Source: Microbacterium sp. CSI-V
GTDB taxonomy: Bacteria; Actinomycetota; Actinomycetes; Actinomycetales; Microbacteriaceae
DNA length: 64,000 nt
Direction: 5' to 3'
Assembly (NCBI RefSeq): GCF_001984105.1
Contig: NZ_MTQM01000008.1
Span: 496,001-560,000 of the forward strand
Below the pieces are notes generated by a model. It did not search any database and was not told where the DNA came from. It was given only the letters and a program-made list of their open reading frames with translations. A program made the translations under genes and the position numbers. Numbering within the stretch: position 1 is the stretch's first letter; every line of letters starts with the position of its first letter. Shown in pieces: positions 63,375 through 64,000 of the stretch.

Positions 63375-63389
63375 TCGTGCTCGTTGGTT
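63375..63389. repeat. Right copy of 15-bp direct repeat flanking ATPase gene
   Basis: TCGTGCTCGTTGGTT, identical to 61794-61808, in the gap between the two ATPase genes. Confidence 0.55.
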
Positions 63390-63430
63390 TTGGTAGCTTG
63401 AGACGGCTCCAACTCAGGGATCGTCCCGAA

Positions 63431-64000
63431 CTAGCTCTGCGAGGGGGCCAGAGCTTTCGGGCGACTGCTGACGGGGAAGTAGCCGTAACGCCCGATCGCA
63501 GACTTGGTGAACACCACGTCGATTACCCCATCGGGGATCCCATCTGGAGGATCCGTGTTTTCCATGACGATGACCTGCAGACCGACATAGTTCTGGAGGG
63601 ATTCGTAGAAGCGCGAGACCAAGTCGGACGGCATAGAGTCAGGCTCGTCTGAAGTGGGCTCGAGCTCGTCAGGTGGTCTGTACGTCACCAGCGGGGAATC
63701 GATGATGACGAAGCCCGGATGAGGGAGCCCATTGTTGACGCAGTATTGCCCTAGCGTCACAGTGAAAGCGGCGTGGAGAATCGCGCGTACGCCCTTGCCA
63801 TGCGCAGCCCGCGCCTGTCCACCGGCAATCACGTCCTGATCAGCGCAGTCGTATCTCACGCTCGAGCTGTCGGGGAACCCCCACGCTTCGAGCAGGTCGG
63901 CCATCTCCTGCGAGAACGCATCGAGCAACGTATAGCTTATGGAGCCAGCCGCGATTGCTACCTCCTTTGCACTGTCAGCCATCACAGCTGTCAGCGCCTG
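63431..64000 (-). CDS. SMC/Rad50-like ATPase, C-terminal part (runs off window)
   Basis: The frame is open to the window edge, so only the last 189 residues are seen. The segment GKGVRAILHAAFTVTL resembles an ABC-type signature region, and GFVIIDSPLVTYRPP looks like a Walker B and D-loop of the Rad50/RecN class, followed by LQVIVMENTDPP, the usual post-Walker B strand. No N-terminal Walker A or coiled coil can be seen because they lie outside. It is transcribed toward the P-loop ATPase gene, 106 bases apart, and shares its lower GC. Confidence 0.65.
   Translation of the reverse strand, partial: QALTAVMADSAKEVAIAAGSISYTLLDAFSQEMADLLEAWGFPDSSSVRYDCADQDVIAGGQARAAHGKGVRAILHAAFTVTLGQYCVNNGLPHPGFVIIDSPLVTYRPPDELEPTSDEPDSMPSDLVSRFYESLQNYVGLQVIVMENTDPPDGIPDGVIDVVFTKSAIGRYGYFPVSSRPKALAPSQS

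Overview
The window is high-GC actinobacterial DNA, most likely from the Microbacteriaceae and probably a Microbacterium-like species. This rests on the conserved origin gene order, the start-codon use (many GTG starts and ATGA/GTGA overlaps), typical actinobacterial families (FhaA/FhaB/PstP/RodA/PbpA/PknA/PknB, CrgA, DUF3566, DUF6049), and the lack of rRNA or obvious insertion sequences. It spans the chromosomal replication origin. oriC lies between dnaN and dnaA (about 33.2-33.7 kb) and a centromere-like parS field lies at about 39.3-42.8 kb.

Layout. 0-2.6 kb: a pcaI-pcaJ-pcaF operon for the last two steps of the beta-ketoadipate pathway. 3.0-5.0 kb: a histidine kinase/NarL-type regulator pair. 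5.2-5.9 kb: a VapBC-like toxin-antitoxin pair, then tRNA-Leu. 6.1-15.1 kb: the cell-wall growth and Ser/Thr phosphorylation operon fhaA-fhaB-pstP-rodA-pbpA-pknA-pknB. 15.0-18.5 kb: a glutamine amidotransferase, a 51-residue membrane protein and a class E sortase on the minus strand, then crgA, a zinc-finger rhomboid protease and cyclophilin. 18.6-24.8 kb: small conserved genes, then a gntR-otnK-ltnD-gntP-like cassette for four-carbon sugar acids, inserted in an otherwise conserved core. 24.9-25.1 kb: tRNA-Ala and tRNA-Ile. 25.2-35.1 kb: dnaA, dnaN, recF, DUF721, gyrB, gyrA and DUF3566, all on the minus strand. 35.4-38.5 kb: rpmH-rnpA-yidD-yidC-jag-rsmG. 38.5-42.8 kb: a GH16-like gene and a 3.5-kb gene-free stretch with seven parS sites. 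42.8-52.2 kb: parA-parB, a small unknown gene, trxA-trxB, DUF6049, a methyltransferase and the CCA-adding enzyme. 52.2-61.7 kb: an anchored M1-like metalloprotein, a GAF regulator, a cupin-alcohol dehydrogenase cassette with a divergent regulator, an acetyltransferase, and an acetaldehyde dehydrogenase/DUF779 pair. 61.9-64.0 kb: two genes of visibly lower GC, a P-loop ATPase and the C-terminal end of an SMC/Rad50-like ATPase, which look acquired and may be part of a defence locus.

The genes fit two large functional blocks. One replicates and segregates the chromosome (DnaA, DnaN, RecF, gyrase, ParA/ParB acting on parS). The other couples phosphorylation signalling to septal and elongation wall synthesis (PknA/B, PstP, Fha proteins, RodA, PbpA, CrgA). 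The metabolic cassettes look locally regulated, and candidate operators are visible for three of them.

The most unusual features are the parS-rich gene-free stretch between rsmG and parA, the ATPase pair at the right edge, several long intergenic inverted repeats, and a strong excess of the heptamer GGATGCC/GGCATCC through the core genes. Every function here is read from sequence alone; no database search was run.
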